Both the position numbers and the translations under genes were made by a program. From Chaetoderma sp. LZ-2023a (taxonomy: Eukaryota; Mollusca; Caudofoveata; Chaetodermatida; Chaetodermatidae): DNA of 64,000 nt. The stretch is taken from the NCBI GenBank assembly GCA_034401795.1, contig CM067370.1:106787387-106851386 (forward strand). The letters are read 5' to 3'. The notes beneath the pieces were generated by a model. That model saw only the letters and a list, made by a program, of their open reading frames with translations, searched no databases and was not told where the DNA came from. This document shows, one piece after another, positions 49,752 through 60,656 of the stretch; position 1 is the first letter of the stretch; the number at the start of each line of letters is the position of its first letter.

Positions 49752-50887
49752 TATAATTTTGACATCCTAATATCAGTTTCTAGTTACATGTAGTAAGTGT
49801 GGTGTAGTTATGCGGAATTGAATATCCCATTATTCCATTCATATGGCACATACATGTATTGCTCTAATGATTGATTACTATGCATCACCAACTTTTAATA
49901 AAACCTTCATTTTCTACAACATTTATAGTTAATCTGTTAAAAGCAGGGGTAGTAAATTCACACAGTGCATAGATCTACACGCGCACATTGTATCTAACAT
50001 TGAAATTTTACAAGCATAGCAAAAAATGTACATGCACATAAATTGACATAGGCATGTAAGTCAGAAGTTCACATGCATTATGTGCACCAAGAATTACAAA
50101 TTTACTTTTACCAGCCTGTTTTACCTGCATTACGTGTGAACAGTTTGAAATTGATAAAATATTTCTTGTCCGACCCAACTCTTAAAAGGTTTTGAACCCA
50201 CCTGTCAGCACCATCATCCTGTGACAATTATTTTTGCAGTGGGCATATTACGTGGACACAAAGTGTCATGATTTCCCTTTGGAAAGTGTCATGATTTCAC
50301 TTTGGAAAGACCGGTCCATATTTGCCAGAAACCTTAAATTCTCAAATTTTTCACAAATTTCTTGTCCGTAACAGATCTCAAAGAGCTTTATACCTAGATT
50401 TGAAATTTTCTTCAGTGGACATATTAGGTCAAAACAAAGTGTCATGACTTCATTTCGATAATGAAGACTGGATGGAAAATATTGGTGTTGTAATTAAATC
50501 TCAAACCATTGTCCATAATCAGTTGAATATCTGCAGTTGCCAGTGCAGGAACTCTCCTATATTTGTGATGTGCTGTGGATAATTTGTAATATTGCCTGGG
50601 TAAATAATTGATGAAGAAAATCACTGAATAGTGTTTAACATTAATCTCGTTAATGGTTCATTAATCAGTAGTCAATTAACCTGCCTACAATATAACAATA
50701 TCACGGGTATTGATGAGCCCTGGTGTCTAACCAATGGCAGCAAATGCTTTTGCTGGATTTATGCTTTTAGCGTATGCGGTTTAGATTAACCCCTATAGAC
50801 TGAAATTTCGGATTGCTGAATTTCATTTTATATGATGACCAGTGTTTATTTTGGAAACAATGTTGCTGTAAGCCATTTCACTAGACA
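49752..50887. other. No gene recognised
   Basis: AT-rich; two weak repeats of AAAGTGTCATGA(T/C)TT near 50259, 50282 and 50439 with similar flanks. No exon. Confidence 0.4.
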
Positions 50888-50891
50888 TTAA

Positions 50892-51119
50892 CCCTTTAAC
50901 CCTTGAATTTATTCAAGAAAATTTAAATTTTCTCATAGAAAATGTCCATTTGCAGACCAAGAGAGGACTATTTTTGAAAATTTACCACTAATTACTAGCT
51001 CGGTTATCGAGCCAGTCATTCCAATGGTAAAATTTTCAAAAATAGTCTTCTTGGTTTGCAAATTTACATTTCTCAAAACCACTGCTGAAGGCATTTTTGG
51101 CTGATAGGCGGGTTAAAGG
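50892..51119. mobile_element. MITE subfamily 2 abutting a subfamily 1 copy
   Basis: TTAA at 50888-50891; left end CCCTTTAACCCTTGAATTT; right end GCGGGTTAAAGG followed by TTAA at 51120-51123, which is also the left target site of the next element. Confidence 0.85.
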
Positions 51120-51123
51120 TTAA

Positions 51124-51304
51124 ACCTTTCACTGACAAATCCTTGAAAAGGTAAATTATTTATGATATGAAACTTTTTCTGTTGAATATTTTGAAATTGA
51201 TTTGACCTAAAACTGTTGCTGCCTATGACCTCCAGTCAAATTAATTTCAAAATATTCAACAGTTTTCTTGTATGGGTGCCTTGAAAATTTCATCAGTGAA
51301 ATGG
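51124..51304. mobile_element. Full MITE subfamily 1
   Basis: Between TTAA sites 51120-51123 and 51305-51308. Ends ACCTTTCACTGACAAAT and ATTTCATCAGTGAAATGG. Core arms GTTGAATATTTTGAAATTGAT and AATTAATTTCAAAATATTCAAC enclose GTTGCTGCC. Confidence 0.85.
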
Positions 51305-51996
51305 TTAACATTTTGAACAATATAGTTTATAAAACTTAAACCAGCATTTTTTCTCATACTTCTGCGACAATTACACTTTTGCCATCAGCATGATAAGAGT
51401 TGATTATCCTTAGTGCTGTACGTTTAGTTTGTTCATGGTCACGCACATTAACTGACAGACATGTGATATTAAAGCAGAATGTCATGTTGTATTCCTCATG
51501 GGAATCACACCTCAGCCGTGGTAATTACTTAATTAATGTCACTCATCAATGTACTTATCACATATTGATGAGTGTCAGCACGAGCATCCTGTGACAAAAT
51601 GCCAAGGGTTCAAAGGCTGAATGGCAAAAATTTGAACCCAAATTTTTATATATCTCAATAGAGCTGTGTTTATTCATATCTCTGTCAAAGGATTAACTGT
51701 GTGCAGGGCCTGATCCAGACTGATTTTGAACCCGTTATAAAGTTTTGGGGCCAGCGTCAGTTTGGACCCCAAATTATGAAAAACTGGATAAAAAGCTCCT
51801 AGGGGAGCTGTATGGTATATTCTGATACATTTTTTCCCACAAATTAGTATGAAATGTCACCTCCGTGGCTCCTCTTTTTCACCATCTACACAGCTAAGGG
51901 TGCCCAAAGTAAAACCCTGGATCAGGTCCTGATGTGTGACTCTGAATATACCTACATGCTTATATTTTTAATGATCCAGATTGGTACCATTTATTA

Positions 51997-52070
51997 ACCC
52001 TTTAGCACTTATATCAGCCAAAAACGGCTTCTGTAGTGGTCCTGGGAAATGACCAAGAGAGGGCTGTTTT
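51997..52070. mobile_element. MITE subfamily 2, truncated
   Basis: TTAA then CCCTTTAGCACTTATATCAG and the left arm through GAGGGCTGTTTT. It stops exactly where the 180-bp-unit element begins; the right half was not found beyond that element. Confidence 0.75.
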
Positions 52071-53728
52071 TGTCTCGCCTGTGAAGCAGGATCGAGACAT
52101 AGGTATCACTTTTCTGGCGGCGGCGACGATGGCAGCGGCGGCGTAAACTTTTAAGTTAAGTTTATATCTCAGCAATGCCTGATCCAATTGGAACCAATCT
52201 TGGGTGCATGGTAATATACATCAAAAGGAAGCAGCCCGCCGATAAGAAGGCCATGAGGTCAAGGTTACAGGCTCAAAGGCTACAGTATAATCTTTGTTAA
52301 TATTTTACATTAAGTTTTTGCGTTAAACAAAAGTTATTGCCTTATATCTCAGCAATGCCTGATCCAATTGAAACCAAACTTGGATACATGGAGATATACA
52401 TCGAAAGAAAGCAGTACGCTGATGCGGGCATCATGCGTTCAAGGTTATGGGGTCAAAGGTCACAGTATAAGCTTTGTTAATATTTTACGTTAAGTTTTTG
52501 CGTTAAACAAAAGTTATTGTCTTATATCTCAACAATGCCTGATCCAATTGGAACCAAACTTGGGTACATGGAGATATACATCGAAAGGAAGCAGCACGCT
52601 GATGCAGGCATCACGAGGTCAAGTTTATGGTGTCAAAGTTCACGGTATAATCTTTGTTAATATTTTATGTTAAGTTTTTGCGTTAAACAAAAGTTATTGT
52701 CTTATATCTCAACAATGCCTTATCCAATTGGAACCAAACTTGGGTACGTTGTGATTTACATTTAACGGAAATGGCATGCTGATGCATACATCATGAGGTC
52801 AAGGTTATGGGGGTCAAAGGTCACGGTATAATCTTTGTTAATATTTTACGTTAAGTTTTTGCATTAAACAAAGGTTATTGCCTTATATCTCAGCAATGTC
52901 TGATCCAATTGGAACCAAACTTGGATACATTGTTACCTAAAATGATAGGAAGCAGTATGATGATGTTGGGGTCACAAGGTCAAAGGTCACTGTGACCTTG
53001 ATACAGAACTCTGTTATTTCAACATTATGTTTTTGCGTTAGCAAAACTGTTCAGCCTATATTTCAGGATTGGTTAAGCCTATTGCAACTAAACTTGGATA
53101 CATGGTTACCTATAATGATAGTAAGCAACATTATGATGATGTTGTTTTCACACGGTCAAAGGTCAATATCACTTTGACCTTGATACAGAACTCTGTTATT
53201 TCAACATTAAGGCTTTGCGAAACTTCTCGGCTTATATTTCAGGATTGGTTAAGCCTATTGTAACTGAACCTGGCTACATGGTTACCTATAATCTTAGGGA
53301 GCAGCATGATGATGTTGGCGTCACAAGGTCAAAGATCAAGGTCACTGTGACCTTGATATAGAACTCTGTTATTTCAACATTAAGTTTTTGTGTTTAGCAA
53401 AACTCAGCTTATATTTCAGGATTGGTTAAGCCTATTGCAACTGAACTTGGATACATGGTTACCTATAATGTTAGGAAGCAGCATAATGATGTTGGGGGAA
53501 CAAGGTCAACGGTCAAGGTCACTTTGAACTTATACAGAACTCTGCTTTTTCAACATTAAGTTTTTGCGTTTAGCAAAACCCTTTAGCTTATATTTCAGGA
53601 TTGTTTAAGCCTATTGCAACTAAACTTGGATACATGGTTACCTATAATGTTAGGAAGGAGCATAATAACATTGAGGGCAGAAGGTTAAAGGTAAAGCTAA
53701 CTGTGACAAACAGAAGACAGGCGAGACA
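52071..53728 (+). repeat. Element with nine ~180-bp tandem units and 12-bp terminal inverted repeats
   Basis: TGTCTCGCCTGT at the left (52071) and ACAGGCGAGACA at the right (to 53728) are perfect inverted repeats. The left end also folds locally (TGTCTCG...CGAGACA). GC-rich GGCGGCGGCGACG text follows. Units start with TTATATCTCAGCAATGCCTG near 52162, 52342, 52522, 52702 and 52883, then diverged TATATTTCAGGATTGGTTAAG units near 53058, 53232, 53409 and 53588. ORFs of about 60 residues inside are repeat products. No transposase. Confidence 0.9.
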
Positions 53729-54544
53729 TTAAATTCCGCAGAATTCTTGTTTCAAGGCTATTTTCTTATTTTTAACTAAAATCTTTTTATTTAGAGTCAT
53801 CTTTTTTCTGACCAGTTCTGGATTGGTGATTTTGGGCTCCAAATTTATCCTTTTTTCATTCCCTTCTTATCTACTTCAGGTAGCTGTCAGATTGTCATCA
53901 TCGTTCCTGTCACTTTATATAGGTCACTGACAATTCGCCACGTATATATTTCGTTCCGTTTTTTGTTTACATGAAGTTTTATTTTGGTTATTATATGGAT
54001 CCTTTACATAGATCAGTTTATTTTAGCTAATTCTATTTGGCTATAGCTGGACTCTCACCCCTCCCATAGGCTTAATATGGGATTTCTGTTTGTCACTAAA
54101 TCTAGTTAAAACACTAATTATATTTATCTATATTGTTTCAATGTCTACAACTGTTAATAAGTACGGCAATTCTTCTATGATGCTTACTTCTCCATACAAA
54201 GATAGTGGTAGAGATTGAATAGTAGAAATCAATGCAAGTTACCTCTCTCAGGAAGGTGTTAGAATAAGGATATAGCTCTTACAACTAAGATACATTGCCT
54301 TAAACTCAATTCAAGGAACATTACTTTCCAATAGTATATATCGATGCTTGATCTCTATCTGTTCTCATTGTAACATCCTAAATTATTTAAATAGATTCTT
54401 GAACACTTTGGACTTATACTGAGATAAGTCAAGAAATATCTTAACTATCAACATCCTAACTATTATCAGCCTAGTCCTAATTGGAATATTGAGGCTTTTT
54501 AGCCTTTATTCTTCATTTATAGCTTTCTTTATTCAGATATTAGG
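53729..54544. other. No gene recognised (left flank of the DIRS element)
   Basis: AT-rich, no coding signal. Its last bases, ATATTAGG, adjoin the DIRS terminus. Confidence 0.4.
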
Positions 54545-54559
54545 TTTCACATCAAGAGT

Positions 54560-54753
54560 ATACTTACCTCCCTAATACTTTTGATATTGCTAAATATTGG
54601 CTTTCACTCAATAAACACTCAGATTAAAACAGTTAGGTGCCCCTACTGGGCAGGGAGTCAGAGCATAGTCTGGCGGATGCCAGCCCCACCACCGCGCATG
54701 CGCAGACTAGCACTTCCTCTTTGCTAATTTATTGGCTGAGAGTGTACACATGC
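54560..54753 (+). repeat. DIRS left inverted terminal repeat
   Basis: It begins ATACTTACCTCCCTAATAC and runs to TACACATGC, pairing almost perfectly with 61342-61529 in inverse orientation. By analogy with other DIRS elements it should hold the promoter. Confidence 0.93.
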
Positions 54754-54828
54754 TTTTGTGTTAGAAACTTTCTATACTCTTTTCGAAGTTTTTTGAGACG
54801 GTTTGGTAGAAGTTTATCCCTGAGAAAG

Positions 54829-54879
54829 ATGGCAGAGAGAGTAACTTCGCCACAGGAGGGCCTTGGACCTTTAAATCAG
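54829..54879 (+). CDS. gag: DIRS gag, candidate exon 1
   Basis: ATG at 54829 opens 17 codons (MAERVTSPQEGLGPLNQ) ending at CAG|GTGACT. Joining to the acceptor at 55645 (GCCTTTTTCAG) keeps the frame and leads straight into the Cys-rich gag domain, which has no start codon of its own nearby. The intron would be 766 bp (54880-55645). Without transcripts this is a model, but both splice sites are consensus-like and the phase fits. Confidence 0.6.
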
Positions 54880-55645
54880 GTGACTTCTAGTAAAATTAGC
54901 GAGTTTTGTCCCGTTGTAATGTGTTTCCGGGACTCGCGCTAAACGTGATAAGCGCCTTGATTAGTTGGTTTATTTCAACTAGGTGCTATATAAGACTAAT
55001 CTCTCTTTGTGTTTATGTCCACAGGTCTGTGTGAAGAAATATAATGGACATGACATCAGCAGAGGGTTTGTGTCTCTCCACCATGGTTCCATTTCCTACT
55101 AATACTGTTAGGTTATCTAACCAAAAATTCTATGTCCAGTGAGTTGGAGGCCTATTATAAAGGTCTTCTCACTTTGCCCTCTTGATCCAATTCCTTCCCC
55201 TAGAGGTGGAGAGAGTTAAGAGGCGTTCAGTGGTGGAGTGCTCCAGTTCATCAGGTTGGATGGTTTGTCTAGACAAGGTGTCAGCTATCTAATTATTGAT
55301 ATGAGGTGATGTTAATTATTTAGAGGAAAGGGAGATAATTAACTCTATTTGCCATTGTTATCAGTATATATCTGATGCTTGTGTAGTCGAAATGTCCATT
55401 CTGCACATGTTCTGGTTAGAGATACAATTCGTCCTTGCACTGGGATGTTTGTTGGGGATCGATTTTTTCCTGTCATAGGATTAATGACGTCATAATCAGC
55501 CTTGCTCTTTATTAACAATTAAAGTTGTCCGAAGCTGGTTTTCTGATAAATTATGATCTTTATGATCATTTTCCTTCTCTTGAGTTGGTGAGTTTTCTAA
55601 GCTTAACTAGTTTGCTCATACTCCTCGTCCTTTGGCCTTTTTCAG

Positions 55646-57598
55646 AGACCTGGTTGTGCGTCCTGTGGACGATTTTTGAGGGACAAGTTTGGCCCTCATC
55701 TCTGTTTTCAGTGTAGCCCCTGTGGTCCCTTGCTTAATTGCGAGATATGTAAGCACTGGGGGGGGCGAGCTAATGTCCGAATTCTTGTGCTTGCAGGCGA
55801 AGGACAAGGTGGAGGAGGAGAAGAAGAAGCTGAAAAAAGAGGGTGTAAGTAAGAAGGGTAAGAGGAAGGCCTCGTCCGCGGTGGACATGGAGGCCTTCCG
55901 GACCGAGATGTTGGGAGAGATGAGGAGGACAATAAAGGATTTGGTTCCAGAGTTGCTTCGTGGCATGCTTCCTGGACCAAATCCTTTATTGACCTCATCA
56001 TCTGCTTCGGAGCAGGTAATCCCCACCTCTGAATCAACGTTCCTTAGTACGCTTCCGTTGTTTGAAGATTCAGAGGTGGCCCCATTAGAGGGGGCGTTCC
56101 ATGGCCCTGGCAGCAGGCTTATTGCCGCGCCCAATAGGGACCGTGGACGGTCGTCGCTGGAACCCGCGGGCTGCTTATCAGTCCAGGGGTATCCGCACAC
56201 CACGGGTGCCAGTACCTCGTATGGCACCTTCCCTGGCCAGTCCGGGTTAGCTCTCTTTGCTGACCCGGAGTCTAATCTGTCTGGCCAGGAGGATGAGGAT
56301 TACCTGTTGGGGTCGCCGTCTGAAGACGTGGCCATGGATTATGACGTCTGTGCACCCCTCGCGGGGAATACAGGCGCCTTTTTCCACGGTTCTACTCTCC
56401 CAGGGGTAGAATCCACGGTTCAGACTGTGGCCCTGGGCGCTGAAGGCCAGCGGTACCGCATACCTCGGCTTGCCGAGAGTGTCGCTGGTGCTGGCCGGGG
56501 CCGTGGTGGGGCGGTATATGCCCCGCGCTCTATCACGGCGCCTGCTCATGGTCAAACCAGTGATATTAGCATGCCGGTATTGTCAGGCCCGCATGTTCTC
56601 CCTGGCTTGCCAGGGATATCAGCGTACCCGCCGTCAAGCTCTGTTGCTTGCGCTCAGGAGGAAGACGAAGGCCCCCGTCTTGTAGAGCGCTCGCAGCTAG
56701 CCACGGAGGAGGATTGGTCTGATGCTTGCCAGTGGTTGGTGAGTGTTAGACCAGATCTGCCCGTGGAGCAGTCGGCTAGCCAGCGTGAGCACAGGCCGTG
56801 GTTAGCTGGTAAGCCTACTGCTAACGCTATGCCTTCTCTGCCGCTGGCAGAGCATGTCGTTGACATGTTCGAGGCGGCGGAGACGTCCATTAAGTCGAGT
56901 GGACGTCTCGCTAAGGCCCCGCGCGAGGTGGCCAGGCGTTGCCGCATCGTGCCCCTGGACTACCAGCGGTACGGTGTGGTACCGAAGCCGAGCGTGGATG
57001 ACCGCGCGGCTTTGGGTGAGGATGCGCGGCCAGGCTCCCGTTCTGACACGGGAGTCTTGTGTTCGAACGCGTTGCGTTCAGCAAATGCGCGTTGCGTGAT
57101 GCGGAGGAGAGTGGGAGGGCTTCGATTGCCGCTCTGTCCCACGTCTCCCATCTGTTACAAGGGGTAGTAACAGCATCCGCATCGCGCCAGCCAAGTCCGG
57201 TCACAGTCCAGCGAGCCATCCAGGATGGTATCAACCTGGCTCTGGACTGTATGACGCGGGCGGTGACCAGGAGTGTCCGGGCAAGGCGCACTTTTGCCTT
57301 GGATAATCTGTGCCCGTCCCAGGACCTCTACAATAGGCTACTACGTACGCCTATGACAGGTCCTGGTCTCTTTGGAGGTGAGGGATGTAGGCACCTCCAG
57401 GAGACGGTTACTCTGGTCAATAACCAGAGGGCGCTGCGCGAGCAGTTTGAGGTGCTTCGTCGTGCCAACGTTCGCGCCGCACCCCCTGCGTATCGTCCCC
57501 TGCAGGCTCGAGGTGGTAGTGGCCAGGTCAGAGGCCAACCACCATCGCAGCGCCGGCCTCGGCCGCGTGCGATTCGGCCAGCAGCGAGGGGGGCGTAG
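55646..57598 (+). pseudogene. gag: DIRS gag, main exon, with two frame breaks
   Basis: It opens with a Cys-rich module, RPGCASCGRFLRDKFGPH, then C-x2-C-x2-C-x5-C-x2-C ending in CEICKHW: a likely zinc-binding domain. The frame is lost at a run of eight G (55758-55765). The next frame carries a strongly charged stretch (KDKVEEEKKKLKKEG), a short amphipathic segment (RTEMLGEMRRTIKDLVPELL), and a long region of about 400 residues. A second break near 57086-57092 (CGCG) shifts to a frame ending at 57598 with ALRDAEESGRASIAALSH and a basic tail rich in RRPRPR. Gag would bind the RNA and form particles. The stop overlaps the start of the RT frame. Confidence 0.75.
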
Positions 57599-57599
57599 G

Positions 57600-59817
57600 C
57601 TCCTCAGGCGCAGTCAGCCAGGCAGCCGCCCGCGCACCGAGGTGCGCGCGGTGCTGGTCGTGGCGTGCGAGGATCTGGGCGGGGTAATCGTTCCTGATGG
57701 GACGGTTACCGCGGTGAGAACCGCGCCGGTGTTTCTGGCAAGGGAGACAGTGCCGCTCTTGCACTCCTTATGTCCACCTCTATCCCTAGGTGGACCGGTG
57801 GGAGGCCGGTTAGCCGACCACATGCAAGAGTGGGAACGGTTAACTCAGGACCGTTTAGTCTTGCGATGGCTTTCAGTCGGGTATCATCCCGATTGGATGA
57901 CAGGCCCGCCATCGCGACTGTCTCTAGTGCCGATCTGGACTCCAAATCCGAGAGATCCAGATCAAAGGTTGTGTATCGAGGAGGAAATAAATTCCCTCAT
58001 ACAAAAAGGAGCTATTCAGCCGGCACAGAGGTGTCCGGGCTTCTATTCAACCCTGTTCTTAGTAACAAAGAACACCGGAGGGTGGAGACCAATTCTCAAC
58101 CTCAAGCCATTGAACAAGTTCATAGAGACGCCCAGTTTCAAGATGGAGACTGTGCGCTCGGTGTTGGCGGGGTTAGAGAGGGGAATGTGGACAGCGTCGA
58201 TAGATTTGAAGGACGCTTATTTCCACATCCCCATACACAGGAGTTTCCGTCGCTTCCTGAGATTTGCATTCCAGGGCAGACAGTGGGAATTCAGGGTGCT
58301 ACCCTTCGGAATTTCCACGGCTCCTCGGGTTTTCACCCGTGTGGTTCTTGCGATCACCGCATACCTCCGCAGGAGAAGCATAGCAGTCCACACGTACATA
58401 GACGACTGGCTGTTGAAAGCGCACACTCGGGAAAGTTTATCGGCCAGTCTGGAGATTGTTTTGAAAACTCTCACAGACTTAGAATTTCCCAAAATCAGAG
58501 CTGATTCCATCCCAGAAGTTTGTTTACCTGGGGATGTTCTTCGATCTAGAGACAGGATATGTTTATCCTACTCAGGAGAGAGTTCAGAAACTCATCTCAT
58601 TAATTCAGTCAGTGTGCGACAGTCGTCATGTCCTGGCACGGGTTTACTTGAGAATGCTGGGGTTGATGGTTTCATTGGAACCAGTCATTCCTCAGGCCGC
58701 CTTACGCAGGCGGCCGATCCAGTTATTTCTCATGACACAATGGACCCAGAGTACAGGTTCGCTGGACTCGAATGTGTCAGTGTTGGCGCCTCTGATTCAT
58801 CACCTGCAATGGTGGTTGGACACAGAGAATCTCTTGGTGGGGGTTATGCTAACCCCTCCCCACCCTCAGGTGACTGTGTATACAGATGCATCGATGGAGG
58901 GCTGGGGAGCTTGCCTGGAAGAGTCCACGATATCAGGGCTTTGGAATCTGGAACAGTCAAAGGAACATATAAATCTACTGGAGCTAAGAGCAGTAGTCCT
59001 GGGCCTGGAACATTTCTTACAGAAAGTTCAGGGCAAGATTGTTCTTATTCGTTCAGACAACTCAACAGTTGTGACTTACATAAACCGCCAGGGCGGAACG
59101 AAGTCGCCCAGTCTCTGTATGATGACATGGAGACTGCTTTGTTGGTGTCTGGATCACCAGATTACCTTGAAAGCAGTTCATATTCCGGGAAGGTTAAATC
59201 TGCTAGCAGACTCATTGAGCCGAAGGATGAGTGTTTTACCCACGGAATGGCAACTAAATCAATGTGTGGCGGATCGTCTGTTCGACCATTGGGGGAAACC
59301 CAACATCGATCTGTTCGCAACGAAGAAGAATGCGAAGATGACGACGTACGTCTCTCCGATTCCGGATCCAAGCGCTTTCGCAACAGATGCGTTAGCTATC
59401 AGCTGGGGGAGAATGTATGCATACGCATTCCCTCCAGCAATCCTGATTCCAAAAATTCTTCAGAAAATCAGACAAGAGGAATGCCAAGTACTTCTGATCG
59501 CCCCGGATTGGCCAAGCCGATCATGGTATACGGATCTGCTGGACCTTCTGGTCTGCAATCCGGTTCCTCTGCCTCTGATGGACGATATTATCTTCCAGGG
59601 CAAGGCCCTTCACAACAATCCGTCAATGTTCAGATTGACTGCGTGGATGTTGTCAAGGAATCTAGAATTAAGGAGGGCTTTTCTGAGCAAGCAGCCATGT
59701 TTATGGCCAAAGCCAGGAGGGGGTCAACCTCCAGAGCATATAATTATAAAATCAACAGATTTGCAGAATGGTGCTCAAAAAGATGTATTGATCCAATGGA
59801 TTCATCTATTCAGGTAG
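57600..59817 (+). pseudogene. pol: DIRS reverse transcriptase and RNase H, one frame break
   Basis: The start is approximate; the frame is already open inside gag. The pre-RT motif GGRLADHMQEWERLTQD is typical of DIRS. RT follows with LVTKNTGGWRPILNLKPLN, ASIDLKDAYFHIPI and LPFGISTAPRVFT, and the catalytic YIDDW at about 58395-58409. A run of four A at 58491-58494 shifts the frame by one; an extra A there would explain it. The next frame holds the connection domain and RNase H with catalytic acids in order: VYTDAS (about 58880), INLLELRA, IRSDNS, and a late Asp in LLADSLSRR. The segment after RNase H (PNIDLFATKKNAK, LLIAPDWPSRSWY) is the usual DIRS C-terminal region. It overlaps the recombinase gene by about 120 bp in another frame. 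Confidence 0.9.
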
Positions 59818-60656
59818 TAGCTGATTTCCTCTGTCACCTCTATGATGCCTATAGCCTCAAGCCTAACTCTATTGCTGGTTATAAGTCAGCGTTAATGTCT
59901 GTTATTCCTTGCTTGGCTAAGAGGGGAAGTGATGAACTAAATACATTAAATGTATTAATTAAAGGCATGGGCAATCTAAGACCAAGGAATCCACCTGTGA
60001 TTCCGTCTTGGAGTTTATCGCTAGTGCTTCAAGTACTAGGTGATAAGCCGTTTGAACCACTTAGTTCCATTTCTATGAAACTATTAACACTGAAGACTGT
60101 GTTTTTAATTGCTGCGGCCTCGGCTATGCGTAGGAGTGAAATTCATGCCTTATCAGCCGAGGATGACCGTTTTGTGGTTTCAGGGGAAGGCCTTAAGCTG
60201 CTACCTAGGATTAATTTCTTGGCTAAAAATCAGTCGTTGAAATATCCAGGTCAACCTATTGTTTTGCCTGCTTTAACTAGATATGATCCTAATTCTAAAG
60301 CATGGTGTCCCGTCCGGGCGCTTTGCCGGTACAAACAACGTACGGCGGAGTGGCGCACCGACCAGTCGGCGTTATGGTTGTCTTATATTGAACCCCATGG
60401 CAGGGCTTCTAAGGACACCATTTCCAGGTGGATTGTAGAATGCATTCAGTTTTGCCATAAATCCGCCACCGGGAAGCAGGCTGACGTGGCCAAGGCTCAC
60501 AGTGTCCGCGGCGTAGTGACATCCACTGCCCTATTTAATGGGGTCCCGGTGGATGATATTATGTCGGTGGCTCAGTGGCACTGTGAGTCAAGTTTTACAG
60601 ACCATTATCTCCGTGACACCTCTAATCCTCTCGCCTTGTCGATTTTGAAAAAATAA
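59697..60656 (+). CDS. DIRS tyrosine recombinase
   Basis: About 320 residues from the ATG at 59697; the frame is open further upstream, so the true start may be earlier. An N-terminal core-binding domain contains SRAYNYKINRFAEWC and VVADFLCHLYD. The catalytic domain carries the expected residues: Arg in SAMRRSEIHAL (about 60125), His-x-x-Arg in AHSVRGV (about 60498), a Trp-His in AQWHCESSF (about 60576), and the nucleophile Tyr in DHYLRD (about 60606). It would integrate the circular cDNA. The ORF is intact, overlaps the end of RT-RNase H in a different frame as in other DIRS elements, and ends 530 bp before the internal complementary region. Confidence 0.93.
   Translation: MFMAKARRGSTSRAYNYKINRFAEWCSKRCIDPMDSSIQVVADFLCHLYDAYSLKPNSIAGYKSALMSVIPCLAKRGSDELNTLNVLIKGMGNLRPRNPPVIPSWSLSLVLQVLGDKPFEPLSSISMKLLTLKTVFLIAAASAMRRSEIHALSAEDDRFVVSGEGLKLLPRINFLAKNQSLKYPGQPIVLPALTRYDPNSKAWCPVRALCRYKQRTAEWRTDQSALWLSYIEPHGRASKDTISRWIVECIQFCHKSATGKQADVAKAHSVRGVVTSTALFNGVPVDDIMSVAQWHCESSFTDHYLRDTSNPLALSILKK

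Noticed and set aside
55616..56227. A 203-residue minus-strand ORF across the DIRS gag
   Set aside because: Antisense to gag in GC-rich sequence, with low-complexity composition and no domain.
57770..58504. A 244-residue ORF overlapping the DIRS reverse transcriptase
   Set aside because: It is an out-of-frame shadow; the conserved RT motifs lie in the other frame. No methyltransferase motif, which some DIRS elements encode in overlap, was recognised in it.
58504..59640. The middle of the 1094-residue continuous frame through the DIRS element as one polyprotein
   Set aside because: Between about 58494 and 59640 that frame has no RNase H motifs, which all lie in another frame. Only its two ends (RT and recombinase) are real.
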